This document shows positions 24,097 through 35,170 of a stretch of DNA of 64,000 bases, piece after piece. The translations under genes and the position numbers were made by a program. The notes below the pieces were generated by a model, which worked only from the letters and a program-made list of their open reading frames with translations, ran no database searches and had not been told where the DNA came from. The DNA comes from Neocallimastix lanati (nom. inval.). Its lineage: Eukaryota; Neocallimastigomycota; Neocallimastigomycetes; Neocallimastigales; Neocallimastigaceae. The first letter of the stretch is position 1. Every line of letters starts with the position of its first letter. Location: contig JACVTC010000132.1 of the NCBI GenBank assembly GCA_016946835.1, positions 147,501 through 211,500 of the forward strand. The letters run 5' to 3'.

Positions 24097-26008
24097 TTAT
24101 AATAACATATTATCAAAACACATGTTTTCTTTTAATAAATCATTATAAGAAGGTAATTCTATATCTTCTATATTGTTAAATTCCATAGGCGAATTATATT
24201 TATTTAAAAGTTCATTTATTCTATTTATAATATTTTTAAATTCTTCTTCTTTATTTTCTGTCATATATATTTTGGTTGCTATGGCACAAAATATCAATGG
24301 CAAATAAAATACATTCGTTTTTTCTTTTATATTTTGAAAAGGATCATCTAATACAAAATTATTATGATTTTTATTATTTTCAGAAATAACTTCGTCTATA
24401 AGGTCCTTTATGATGTTTATGAAATCAATAATTTCTTTATAATATTTAAAAATAAACATAAATTGAATTGATGGTTGAACAATACCTTTTGTTAAAAAAC
24501 CATAATCAGAACTAATTCTTGTAATATAATGATATATAATAAATTTTTTAAAGTCTCTATTGTAAATATTTATTACAATAGTTGGATCATAATTATCTAA
24601 TTTATCGTTCTTTACACATGAAGAATATGCTATTTTTTTTTGATATAACAATGTTAATATTAAAATATTATCATATACATGTTTAGGTGAATAATATTCT
24701 TTAATATAAGTTTTAATTTCATCAAATTTTTTATTTCTTAATAAATAAAATATTAAACAATTTCTACTAAATTTTATATTAAGTGAACTATCAAAAGTTT
24801 CATAATTACCAAATCCTAATAGATATTTTATTTTATCAGCTGAATAAGTATAAACACACCCTACAACTTTTTTATGTAGATAAATTTCTTTTTCGGGATT
24901 TAAATATTTATCATTTACTGTAGATTTAAATTTTGAATTTTGATTTATTTCTTCAAATATAAAAGAGTTATATAAAAATCTATAGAAAATTTCTTTTTTC
25001 AGTTCTGGTAAACTTATATTATATTCTCTATTTTTGTTTTTATTTTTATTTTTATTTTTAATAAAAATACTTTCTTCATTATTTATCATTGCTCCAATAT
25101 CAATAATATTATAAACATGTCTAAAGGTCTCAAAAGAAGAAAAGTTATACTGAGAATATATTGGTATATCCAATTATTATTTCATATAATATTTTATATC
25201 TAATTATATATATATATTCATTGCCTCTTTCTTCTTTTAATAAATAGTCATTATATGGAATACAAATTACATTATTTAATATTTTTTCCAAATTTTTTTA
25301 TCTTCAATATTCATTTTATTTTTATTCCTTAATATATATTCTAAATATCCTCTGTCAATAATATATAAATCTGTTGATTTTATTAAATTCAAATTTTTAT
25401 ATTTTATAATAAATTACATAACTATTATATAGTTCATATGCTTCAAATATATCAAAGCGTCTCATATATTCTTGACATAACTTGTAAAAACCTTCAAAAG
25501 AATAGCTGTCTAATTTATTATAATAAACTAGCAAGTCTATGATATTATTAAAAAGTAAAATAAGCTGAACTAGTTCAGGTTCTACTGCTAACATTGTTTT
25601 ATTTTCTATATTTTTATCAAATAAATAATAAATTAAATCAATAAACTTATTTCTGAACATATCACTTTTATTATCAAAGCCATAAAGATATTTTGTATTA
25701 TGATCAATATAACTGAGTTCGTTTTCATATAAATATTCATCTTCAATATCTTTTATATTATTTTTATTTAAGTACTCGTTAAATTCTTCAGTTATTTCAC
25801 CATTTCTATTTTTTATTTTATATTTTTTGTTATAGTTTATATCGACAAGATATTTTTATCTATGTATAACGTATTTCTCCATCCATAGTTTAACATAGTT
25901 ATTGATAATTTCCTCATTTACGTAGCCGTAATAAATTAAAAAAAAAATATTTAAAGAATGATTTGATATTTTCTGAACAATTTCAAAAGGTAATTTACTC
26001 AATTTCAT
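24097..26008 (-). pseudogene. Broken gene with F-box-like N-terminus
   Basis: The ATG at 26008 opens MKLSKLPFEIVQKISNHSL, an F-box-like start (LPxEIVxKI). The frame continues to an in-frame TAA near 25857, resumes in the same frame to 25397, shifts to read KNLNLIKSTDLYIIDRGYLEY to about 25280, shifts again, and ends with a 358-codon open segment at 25173-24097. That last stretch has no ATG and begins after a stop, so it is not an independent gene. The composite would be about 635 residues, helical and Ile/Asn/Lys-rich, with an (NK)n run. F-box proteins are adaptors of SCF ubiquitin ligases, but nothing beyond the N-terminal motif supports that role. Frame changes lie at A-rich runs, so sequencing error cannot be excluded. 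Confidence 0.6.
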
Positions 26009-26145
26009 TTGGTTCTTTATTATTTTTTAAATATTAGTATTATTCCTAATATTAAAATTGCTATTTTTAGATATTATATCAAAATTTTAATAATAGTTGT
26101 AAATAACATAAAATATTAAAACCTAATAATTAATTACTTTTTTAA

Positions 26146-26154
26146 ATTACTATT
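26146..26154 (+). repeat. 9-bp target-site duplication, left copy (MULE A)
   Basis: ATTACTATT immediately precedes the left terminal inverted repeat and is repeated exactly at 28645-28653. Confidence 0.85.
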
Positions 26155-26446
26155 GGGAGTATTGCATTTCGACATAATTTATGTTTGATCATTTATTCAT
26201 GTATTACAATGTGGCTTGTAAAAATAAATGAATAGGAATAGGGTTAAATTTATTTTTATTTTTATTTTTTTAATTTTAAAAACATTTACAGTAAAAAAAA
26301 ATATATATATATAATAAAGTAAATAAAAAATAAATAAAAAATAAAAAAAATAAATAATAAAGTAAAATAAAAAATAAAAAAAATAAATAATAAAGTAAAT
26401 TATAATTATAAAAATATAAAATATATAAAAAAAAGTAAAATATAAA

Positions 26447-26497
<51 letters not shown>

Positions 26498-26592
26498 ATA
26501 AAATAAAATATAAAATAAAAAAAAAAAATAGATTAAACAAAAAAAATTAAAATGTAAAAAATAAAACTTTTAATTTAAAATATTTATAATAA

Positions 26593-27956
26593 ATGGATGA
26601 TCAATTAGAAATAAGTGAAACTAATAAAGAAAAAAACCAAATCATTGTAAATAGAAAATATAAATTTAATTTATGGTATATAACGAATAATACAAAAATA
26701 TTCCAATGTACTAAATATAAAACAGTTAAAAAATGTAAATCTTACATTATTCTAAATGATAATAATAAAGTAATAAAATATGAAAACAAACATACTCATC
26801 TAAGAAAAGAATATGATGCATCTGTATCAATAGTAAAACATAAAATGAAAAATGAAATTAGAAAAACCTCAATCCCATTTGATATAAATCCAAAACATAT
26901 ATAATGAAATATTTGAAGAAATTGGATTGATATGCCCTGAATATAATTCAATTAAATCCCAAATATCAAGATATATTAAAAAACAACTACCTCCTGATAT
27001 ATCAAAATTTAATGAAATTCCAGATAAATCTGAATATTATATAAACGAAAGAGATGAAAATTTTATGATATACAAAAATTCTAATATTATAATTTTTCAA
27101 TCATCATTCCCCATTCCAAACAGAATTGTCTATAAAATACAACGAACATATGTTTGCTGATGGTACATTTTATATTGCACCAATATTTTGTTATCAAGTG
27201 TTTATAACAAGAGTATTTGCTCCAAAAATAAATAGTTTTTATACTACATCACTATCTATATTAAATAATAAAGAACAAGCAACCTATGAATTGTTATTTG
27301 AAGAATTAAAAAAGAATGAAAGTAATTATAATAGTAATATTATAAGTAATTATAATAATAATATTATAGTTATACCAAAAATTTTGCATTGTGATTTTGA
27401 AAAACGTATATCCAATGCTTCCATTAAAATATTTCATAATATTAATATTAAATATTGTATATAGCATTATAAAAGATCGTTTGAAGTTCAAAAAAATAAA
27501 TTATGTTATAATGAAGTTGAAAATAATCAAAAAATTTATTTGTTATATAAAGCTATTACAAATTTTCCTTTTATAAATCCTGAATATATATTTGATATTT
27601 ATAATTATATTAAAATTATATGTCAAATATATAATTATTTCAATTTTTTAAATTTTTTGGAATATTTTAATAAGACTTATTTATATAAATATGATATTCA
27701 ATATTGGAATTATTATAACGATGTAAACCACATAACATATAATGCTTCAGAATCTTTTAACAATTACTTAAAAAAATTGTTTTACAAAAAACCTTCTTTC
27801 TATGAATTGATTTATCATTTAAAAAGAGAAGAATCTTTATCTTACAATAATTACAAAAGGAAAATTGAAGGAGTTTGGAAAAAAAAAAGAATATTAACAA
27901 AAACTGATGAAATCAATGATTTCATTAAAAAATACAAAAAAAAGGAATCCGATTAA
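26593..27956 (+). pseudogene. MULE transposase with FLYWCH-like zinc finger, three breaks
   Basis: The N-terminal segment 26593-26904 (MDDQLEISETNKEKNQ...) has a FLYWCH-like finger with Cys, Cys and HxH. After a frameshift, 26905-27125 reads CPEYNSIKSQISRYIKK. After a second shift, 27126-27956 holds the catalytic core: DGTFYIAP (first Asp), HCDFEK (second Asp), a C-x2-H motif, and NASESFNNYL (likely third acid). One in-frame TAG at 27462-27464 sits where Trp is expected in the C-x-W-H motif. Two frameshifts and one nonsense codon make it non-autonomous as read. Relatives are at 37889, 49065, 52981 and 55426 (minus). Confidence 0.85.
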
Positions 27957-28074
27957 TTGATAAAAAATGTGAAAAAATGATATCATTGATTTATGGTATA
28001 AATGTTTAATAGAATTAAATACACTCTAAATATATGAATAATAATTAACTAGAATATATATAGTTTAAATTATA

Positions 28075-28215
28075 TTTATATCAATATCAATATATTTTAT
28101 TAATATCAATATCAATACATTTTATTAATATCAATGTCAAAATATTTCATTAATATCAATATCAAAATATTTCATTAATATCAATATCAAAATATTTTAT
28201 TAATATCAATATCAA
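28075..28215 (+). repeat. Degenerate ATTAATATCAATATCAA tandem repeat
   Basis: About six imperfect copies of a 24-26 nt unit inside the 3' part of MULE A. Similar ATCAATATC units recur at 34485-34560 in the tail of the gypsy element. Confidence 0.75.
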
Positions 28216-28429
28216 TATTTAAATTTTATTAATAATAAATATTTAATATTATAATAAATTTTATTTTATTATTTAATTAATTTAATAATAAAATATATAA
28301 TTTTATTTATTTTATTTGAATAAAATAAAATGGAAAAGTTTTATTATTAAAATATTTAATAATAAAATATAATAATAAAATAAAATTAAAAAAAAATAAA
28401 AATAAAATAAAATTCTCAACAGAAAACTT

Positions 28430-28545
28430 ATTTATTCTTTTTTTGTTTTTATTTTATTTTTTTAATGCTAAAATACATTTATTCTTTTATTTATTCTTTT
28501 TTTTGTTTTTATTTTATTTTTTTAATGCTAAAAAACAATAAATAA
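28430..28545 (+). repeat. Two-copy tandem duplication (about 62-65 bp)
   Basis: TTATTCTTTTTTTGTTTTTATTTT-type sequence ending TTTAATGCTAAAA occurs twice head to tail within the 3' end of MULE A. Confidence 0.75.
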
Positions 28546-28653
28546 AAATATACGTTGAAAATAGTGGCGTATTACATATATTATACACATTGTACAAAAT
28601 TTTATGATGATTATACATAAATTATGTCGAAATGCATCACATTCATTACTATT

Positions 28654-28946
28654 CTTTAAAACGTGATATTATCTTTATTTCACGTGATTTAAATAAAAAT
28701 ATTAAGATTTAAAATTCAAAAAACTTCTTTTTATTTAAATTATAATATATCAATTTTTCATTTTAATTACTATTCATACTAATAAATAATTTATTTTAAA
28801 ATATTCTATTTTATTATTATTATTTTTTATTTTTTATAATAAATAGAAATAAACTTATAAAAATATATTTAAATATAATATATAAATATTCATATTTCTA
28901 TATCAATAAAAAAAAAAGGAATCGGTAATTAATAAAAATTTTAAAA

Positions 28947-28992
<46 letters not shown>

Positions 28993-29199
28993 TAAAAAAA
29001 ATTTTTTGAAGTTTTCAAAACAGTTTAATCATAAAAATAAAAAAAATAAAAATAAAAAAAAAAATTTTTAATCATATTTCTAAAATATTCAACTCATATA
29101 AATATATAACAAATAATATTTTTATATTTTTATTTTGCTTTCATTTTTTTTATTATTTTTTTATTATTTTTTATTATTTTATTTATTTACTTATTCTAT

Positions 29200-29257
<58 letters not shown>

Positions 29258-29629
29258 TTTTGACATTTATAATGAGAAATAAAGTAATAAAAATATTTAA
29301 AAGATAATTTATCAAATATTAAAAGAAATAAATTAAAATAAAATAAAATATATTAAAGATTAAAATTAAAATTGTTTTATCTAATATTATATTTAATTAA
29401 TGAATGAAATGAACGAATGAATCATTGTGTAAAATAATTGTGATAAACAATATTTTTTTCTTCTTAAGCACTTATTCTAATATATTTTTTTTTTCATTGA
29501 ATTTTTACTAATTGTATTTCTGTCTTGTATTTCTTCTTAGAATATTCTAATATAAATATTTCTACTTCTTCCTTCAAGTAATACTTTTTATTCTTCTTTT
29601 TCTACTCTAGTTTTATATTATTATCATAG

Positions 29630-29671
<42 letters not shown>

Positions 29672-29959
29672 GTTGTTGTTGTTGTTGTTGTTAATGATAT
29701 TACTTTTAACTTATTTTTTATTGTATTTTTTTCTTATTATTAATATTACTTTTATTATCAATATTATTAAATTTAGTAAATTCGTACATGTTTGATGGTT
29801 ATATTATTGATTTGTAGATATCACTTAGATTGTATGCACTATTATTATAGTACGTATAAACTCTTTCGGTTTTGTAATTAGGAATAGTAAAATAATATTT
29901 AAATATTGACTCTTTTACATGTCCAACTATGTCCAAATAAAGAAATTTAAATATATATC
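28654..29959. other. Low-complexity spacer
   Basis: No gene seen. It contains poly(A) of about 40 nt near 28950-28990, a poly(T) of about 43 nt at 29213-29255, and an (ATT)n tract running directly into (GTT)n at about 29633-29692. Confidence 0.75.
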
Positions 29960-30775
29960 TTGATATTTTTTTTTTGATGATTTATATAATTCGTTTTTTA
30001 AATTTATTATTAATACATATAGGATATATATCATTAGAGATATTAATACCTAATAATTTATTTCTTATTGAATTAATATCAAAATGGCAAAATCGCTTAT
30101 GCCATAATTTTAATTTTGTAGAAGTTCTTATGGTGGAAAATTTAATCTCTTTATAATGGTATTGTGAATTGGTATTTAATTTTTATTATATTTGTTGATA
30201 TCAAAATTTTGAAAGCAATTTTATTGTTAGTAATAATATTGAGTATTTTTCTTCTATTTTGGTCATAGATAATTGCGCATGCTTTATTATTTGAATTATT
30301 AAATATTATTTTATAGTTTTGTTATATTAATTTACAGACAGAAATTAAGTTTATATTAATATTAGAGGAGTAGTAAACATCATTAACAGTAATTTCTAAA
30401 TCATTTTTTATATCCTTTAAATTTTTCTATATTATATGAAGTAATCTATGAAATAAATTTATGAAATTTAATAAAAATATTGGGAACATCAGTTTTATGC
30501 TTGATTAGATAAACCTAAATTTTTCCTAAAAAGTCATCAAGGAAAGTAACATAGTAACTGAAATTATTATAAGGTATTTCCAATTTATTGACGACATCAG
30601 AATGAACTAATTCTATGGGCTTAGTGACGTTATTTGGAGAGGAATAAAAAGGATTCCTTTTTAATTTAGTGATTTTGCATTGGTGTCAGTTTTTTTGCCA
30701 TTTGTGATTTTTTGTATGGTCAATAATAAATTTTTTAAAATTATTATTGTAACTAAGTCTAAAGTTAGTAAAAGA
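29960..30775 (-). mobile_element. Ty1/copia retrotransposon remnant, domains out of order
   Basis: Minus-strand reading from 30775 downward gives a zinc-binding tail with HQCKITKLKRNPF, then an integrase core PIELVHSDVVNKLEIPYNNF and YYVTFLDDF, then IKFHKFI. Farther along, 30440-29960 reads ITVNDVYYSSNININLISV and, in another frame, LWHKRFCHFDINSIRNKLL, the GAG-pre-integrase block. In a normal copia polyprotein that block precedes the integrase core, so this is a rearrangement or two overlapping fragments. Many stops and shifts; certainly dead. Confidence 0.75.
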
Positions 30776-30777
30776 GT

Positions 30778-30860
30778 TACCATGGTCTAGTGGTAACACA
30801 CCATGATCATCAAGCCAAACTTACTGGGCTTGGCTCACATCCTTTCCCAATCTAATAAAT
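30778..30860 (+). repeat. tRNA-like sequence, probable SINE head
   Basis: TGGTCTAGTGG at about 30784 matches a pol III A-box (as in tRNA-Asp/Glu genes), and GGCTCACATCC about 50 nt downstream resembles a decayed B-box (GGTTCGANTCC). The 5' acceptor-like strand GTTACCA has no pairing partner and the T-stem pairs poorly, so this is not a working tRNA gene. A tRNA-derived SINE head or a decayed tRNA is the best reading. Confidence 0.4.
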
Positions 30861-31465
30861 TTAATACTTATTAAATAATAAACTATTTACTTATAAAACA
30901 TATTTTACTATTACCATTTATCTTATAATTTTAGTGTAGCCTGCTGGCTTTATCTTTTTCGTTACAATAAAAACAGCTGTTATCCAACAACCAGCATCCT
31001 ACATCAAGCCGCCGCCATTAAGTTTAATTTGATTATCTACTGCTTTCAAGTGTGATTTGGCTATCGACGGTTGCTTAGTCTAATTCTGGTATCCACCGCC
31101 GTCTTAATTCAGTTCTACTACTACTTCTATAATCAATATAAAGGTTTTATTACATGCCACAAATATATTATCCAATAAATATAAAACCTACTTTTTACAA
31201 TACTAGGTATAATAACAAGCTACTTATGTCAACTTTCAGAAATTTTTTCCTTATAGCTACAAAAAAACTATTTTCCAAGGAATATATCCCCTTCTCATAA
31301 TATCTAGTCTCGAATCTCTTCATTTTAAATAAAAATTTCAACTATAACTCTTATTCTAATTCAATAAATTTCAACTATAATATCTAATTCTAATTCAATA
31401 ATTCTCAACTATAATTCTTATTCTAATTCAATAATTCTTAACAATTATTTTACTCTACTCAAACA

Positions 31466-32158
31466 ATGAAAGGAGACAATATCTTAAACAGTGCAACTCA
31501 TAAAAACGGTTTTGCGGTAGATCGTCCATTCCTCAAAGGATTTCTCGCCAAAATCAACTTAGTCTTTATGGTCTATTCCGACAGATATCCAATTGACGAT
31601 GAAAAGGTTCTTTACTTAATACCCGGACTCTAAGGAAATGCAATGAATTAGGCCGCTACTCTTATTGAAAACAATGATGAATATTTGTCCAACTAAGATG
31701 TGTTTGTTGCAAGATTAAAGGAATTTTCTGGTAATAATGATCCCGTTTTCATAGACAACAAGAAAATTTGTATAATCAGACAACAAAGACTGGGAAGTGT
31801 AACAAATAATATCTAGGAGTTCAACAGATATGCCGATGAATCCTCCTGGAATGAAGAAGCCAAGATGGTCACATTTATGGCAGGTCTTCTTGATCCTATC
31901 GCTACAAGAATTTTAGAAATGTTCCCAGGACCAAGAAACCTCTTCGCTTTACAAACTATTGCCACCAGAATTGGTTCTAGGTTATCAGCTCATAGAAATT
32001 TTTTTAGACAGCGAAATCTAACCAATAACAACCCACCGAACAACACAAAATTTAATCCAAAAAGAAATACACCTTCTAACTTTAAAAACAAACTATATGG
32101 ACCATTATCAAAAGAAAAAGAAAGAAGAAGAAGAAGAGAAAATCTTTGTGAATATTGA
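31466..32158 (+). pseudogene. Gypsy gag, four in-frame stops
   Basis: From the ATG at 31466 one frame runs about 230 codons, interrupted only by TAA at 31631, TAG at 31649, TAA at 31694 and TAG at 31814. It then stays open from 31865 (MVTFMAGLLDPIATRILEMF) to the basic tail KEKERRRRRENLCEY, followed by stop-containing sequence resembling a zinc knuckle (CEY, stop, GSLETH). Stops fall where Gln or Trp would be natural, for example IPGL-stop-GNAMN-stop-AATLIE. Capsid/nucleocapsid of a retrotransposon, dead. Confidence 0.75.
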
Positions 32159-32339
32159 GGATCTTTAGAAACTCATTAGAAAACTGTCATTTAAAGAATA
32201 AAAACAAACCAACAACAATTAATAATTCCCATATCAAATCATTGTATTTCTAATTGTTCTGTTATTCCAAATACATTCTCTACTTTTGTTTCTAATGACT
32301 ACTCTAATGTTTCCAATGACACGGACATTGATATTCAAA

Positions 32340-33165
32340 AAATCCTACCGGCAATATTACTCCCTTTTAAAGATGTTTTTGATGAAGGTTTACCTAATAA
32401 ACTTCCTCCTCATCGCCCTTATGACTGTGAAATAAAACTTAAACCAAATCTCAAGTTATTTTATGATTCAAAGTATCCATTTACTGAAGAAGAATCCTTA
32501 GCACTGAAAAAAATATATTGATGAAAACAGAAATAAAGGATTCATCAGGAACTCTAAGTCTCCCGATAGTCATCTTTTTTCTTTGTCCCAAAAAAGGATA
32601 AAGAACTAAGAATGGTACTTGATTATCGTAAACTTAATGATATTACTATTTGTGATTCTTATCCTCTTCCATTAATCAATGACAATGCTTGAACATTTAA
32701 GCAAAGAAAAATATTTTCCAAACTCGACCTTCGTTCGGTATACAATCTTGGAAGAATCAAAAAAAGAGACGAACACAAGACAGCATTCACTTGTAAATGT
32801 GGCTACTTCGAATATTTGGTCATGCCTTTTGATTTAAAGAATTCCCCAGCGGTATTTCAACACTTTATAAAAGACGTTCTGGAAGATATTCTAAATGTTT
32901 TCGTTTTTAGCTATATTAATGATATCATTGTTTTCTCTTCCGATCTTGAAATACACCTCGACCACCTTACTGAAGTTCTACAAAGATTAAGAAGAGCAGG
33001 TCTCTATGCCAAATTAAAAAAAAATGCGAATTTCGGGTTCCTTTCTTAGACTCTCTTGCTCACCGAATTCCCACTGATAGTATATTTATAGGTACTAAGA
33101 AAATATTTTCTATCTTCAAATGGCTCGCTCCAACCATTGCTAAAAAAGTTCAACAATTTTTATAA
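32340..33165 (+). pseudogene. Gypsy reverse transcriptase, frameshifted
   Basis: Blocks in several frames: [53 protein letters not shown] (catalytic Asp kept), KTAFTCKCGYFEYLVMPFDL, and FSYINDIIVFSSDLEIH. The catalytic YxDD box reads YIND, so one of the paired aspartates is lost. The longest open piece is 32816-33049. The sequence runs to SIFKWLAPTIAKKVQQFL and then jumps to integrase. Confidence 0.8.
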
Positions 33166-33936
33166 TGGATCTTCCTAAATCTTTTTGTTTCACTTGCATC
33201 TTTGTTGTAGTTGACTGATTCTCTGAAATGGATCACTTCTTTTCCTTTCTAAACGTTCCTTCTGCTACTGATACTGCTTCAGTATTTATGAAAGCAATCT
33301 TTCGCCTTCATGGTTTACCTGATAACATCATTTCTGATCAAGGTACTCAGTTAACATCTAAATTTTGGATTTCCATCTTCAATGCTTTAAACATCAAAAT
33401 GAAATTTTCTACTCCCTTTCATCACCAAATTAATGGTTTGACGGATAGGGTGAACTCCGTTGTTGGACAATACTTAAGATGTTTCACAAATTATAAAGGT
33501 TCTGACAGGAATAATTATCTTTATCTCGTAGAATTCAGTTATAATGACAATATCCAAGAATCTTCTAACTTTTCACCTTTCTTTGCTAACTATGGATTCA
33601 ACCCTAAACATTCTCCTAAAATCCCAAACAATATTGACGTTCCCATAGATGAAGAATACATAACAAATTTAAATGAACTCTCAAAAAACTTAGAAAAACT
33701 TTGGAAAATGCAAGAAATAAACAAAAAAGTATTTTCAAATAAACCTCGTACTGAACCATAAAAATTCAAAATAAACGATAGAGTCTGGTTAAATAGCTCA
33801 CTTGTATTAAGAAACAAAAATAAGAAGCTTAAACCAAGAAAGCTTGGTTCATTCAAAATTATAAAACAAATTTCTCTTGTAACTTATAAATTGGAACTTC
33901 CAAAAACCTTTGTATCCATCTAATAATTCATGTGTA
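33166..33936 (+). pseudogene. Gypsy integrase core
   Basis: It starts MDLPKSFCFTCIFVVVD, then a TGA where Arg is expected, then FSEMDHFFSFL. From 33228 it is open for 177 codons: RLHGLPDNIISDQGTQLTSK gives the second Asp, and the usual TERVN box reads TDRVN, so the catalytic Glu is replaced by Asp. It continues NYLYLVEFSYNDNIQESSNF to a stop at 33759, with further degraded sequence to the nested LTR. Confidence 0.8.
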
Positions 33937-34202
33937 AAGATTTAATAAATTTTTAATATATTAAGTAGTTTAATTTTTTAAATTGAAAATAATTTTTTAA
34001 TTAATTAGTTTAGTTAACCTAGTTTAGTTTTAAATAGTTAGATATTAATTTAGAAATAATATTAAATAGTTAATATTAATAATGGTTTTTCAATATTAAA
34101 TATATAATTAAAATTATTATAAGTATTAAGATAATAAATAAAATTGTGTAGTGTTTTTTTATTGTTATAATCTATTTTAATTGAAGGATTGGTTACATCA
34201 TG
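33928..34202. mobile_element. Solo LTR (33933-34197) with 5-bp target duplication
   Basis: The insert begins TGTAA and ends TTACA, the inverted dinucleotide-type ends of an LTR, and is flanked on both sides by TCATG (33928-33932 and 34198-34202). Removing it restores continuity of the surrounding gypsy polyprotein at the conserved HVS-LEPYFED segment before the chromodomain. Length 265 bp. Recombination between two LTRs is the usual origin of a solo LTR. Confidence 0.8.
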
Positions 34203-34205
34203 TAT

Positions 34206-34456
34206 CTTAACTCGAACCATATTTTGAGGATAACCTCAGAAGAATTTAAAAACCTCCACCACCAATTATAGTCAATAATGAGGAAGAATACGAAGTTGAA
34301 AAAATTTTAGACAAACGTAAACATTATGGAAAGATCCAATACTTAATCAAGTGGAAAGGATATCCACTTTCAGAAGCCTCTTGGGAACCAGAATCAAATC
34401 TTAACTGTCTTGAATTAATTAAAGAATTTAACAAAGAACAATTGAAATCGAATTAA
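34206..34456 (+). pseudogene. Chromodomain of the gypsy integrase
   Basis: Frame: LEPYFEDNLRRI, a stop, [20 protein letters not shown], then a classical chromodomain with [20 protein letters not shown] and a C-terminal helix ending LKSN before TAA at 34456. Chromodomains at the end of gypsy integrases steer insertion toward particular chromatin. This segment is well preserved while the upstream polyprotein is broken. Confidence 0.88.
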
Positions 34457-34842
34457 AATGAATCTTACTTTACTAATATCCATATTTTAATCAATATCAA
34501 TATTTTTATTAATATCAATATAAAATTTATTATTATTAATATCTTATCAAAATTTTATACTTATTATTAATATTATAATTAATATCAACCATATTTATAT
34601 TATATTTTTAATTTAGAAAAATTAATCAATAACACTTATATTCTAATATGATAATATGTATCCTTAATAGTTTTATTTTTTATACTTAAATTTTAAAATC
34701 AAAATTTATATATTAATTATTATTAAATATATTCATGTAAAATCACTTCTATATAACACTTTGATTATATTTTTAAATTTTACAATTAATAAATCAAACT
34801 TAATTTAGCTTTATTCAAAAGATTCATCTGGTATCGAATCAT

Positions 34843-34911
34843 AGAGGAGGACCATGTAACGATACCTAAAATTTAATAAATCAGAAAATTCTATTTTAGA
34901 CTATATCAAGG
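34843..34911 (+). repeat. Polypurine tract and start of the gypsy 3' LTR
   Basis: AGAGGAGGACCA directly followed by TGTAACG at 34855 is the standard junction of polypurine tract and 3' LTR. The LTR is readable for about 57 bp, until the MITE at 34910. Confidence 0.65.
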
Positions 34912-35170
34912 GGGGTGCATTTCGCAAAATGTGGCTTATAAATTTTTTAAAAATAAATTAATAAATAAATATTGTTTATTTATTATTATTTATTATTTAT
35001 TATTTATTATTGATTATTGATTATTGATTATTGATTATTGATTATTGATTAATTTAAAAATATTTTATAATAAAATATTTAAAGACTTTATTTATTTCAA
35101 AAATGATTTTTATTATTATATAATGTGGCAATTAATTAAAAATATTCTAAGCCACATTTCAAAATGCACA
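34910..35170. mobile_element. MITE with MULE-type ends inside the gypsy LTR
   Basis: The left end GTGCATTTCGCAAAATGTGG and the complement of the right end (GTGCATTTTGAAATGTGGCT) are inverted copies extending into GTGGCTTA. The interior is ATTATTG simple repeat. The ends share TGCATTTCG with MULE A. No convincing 9-bp duplication was found. Confidence 0.65.

Larger units (their letters stand above)
26155..28644 (+). mobile_element. MULE A, Mutator-like DNA transposon (2490 bp)
   Basis: Both ends carry TIRs. The left end begins GGGAGTATTGCATTTCGACA and the complement of the right end begins GAATGTGATGCATTTCGACA, with a perfect match from TGCATTTCG through ACATAATTTATG. Exact 9-bp duplications flank it, the size expected for Mutator-like elements. 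It encodes an almost complete transposase (26593-27956). Low-complexity A-runs lie between TIR and gene, and degenerate ATATCAATATCAAAATATT repeats lie after it. It looks like a fairly recent insertion. Confidence 0.88.
31466..34911 (+). mobile_element. Ty3/gypsy chromovirus, decayed and internally deleted
   Basis: In order: a gag frame (31466-32158), a reverse transcriptase with frameshifts (32340-33165), the integrase core (33166-33760), a chromodomain (34206-34456), a purine tract AGAGGAGGACCA and an LTR start TGTAACG at 34855. The RT 3' end, RNase H and the integrase zinc finger are missing: the frame jumps from KKVQQFL straight to MDLPKS at 33165. A solo LTR (33933-34197) is nested between integrase and chromodomain, and a MITE (34910-35170) is nested in the 3' LTR. 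No matching 5' LTR could be identified. Confidence 0.85.

Noticed and set aside
25171-25173. Independent 358-residue gene beginning near 25173
   Set aside because: No ATG there, a stop lies directly before it, and upstream frames continue the same protein; it is the last segment of the broken gene from 26008.
28075-28215. CRISPR-like repeat array
   Set aside because: Units are degenerate, contiguous, without unique spacers, and lie inside a eukaryotic transposon.
30778-30860. Functional tRNA gene
   Set aside because: Acceptor arm has no partner strand, T-stem does not pair, and the B-box deviates; only the A-box is good.
31466-31870. UAR codons read as glutamine (alternative genetic code)
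   Set aside because: Gag stops would fit Gln, but all intact host genes use CAA/CAG for Gln and end at TAA or TAG, and other stops replace Trp, Arg or Glu. Mutation is simpler.
33937-34197. Intron within the gypsy polyprotein
   Set aside because: The 265-bp insert has TG...CA ends and a TCATG duplication on each side, which fits a solo LTR better than a GT...AG intron.
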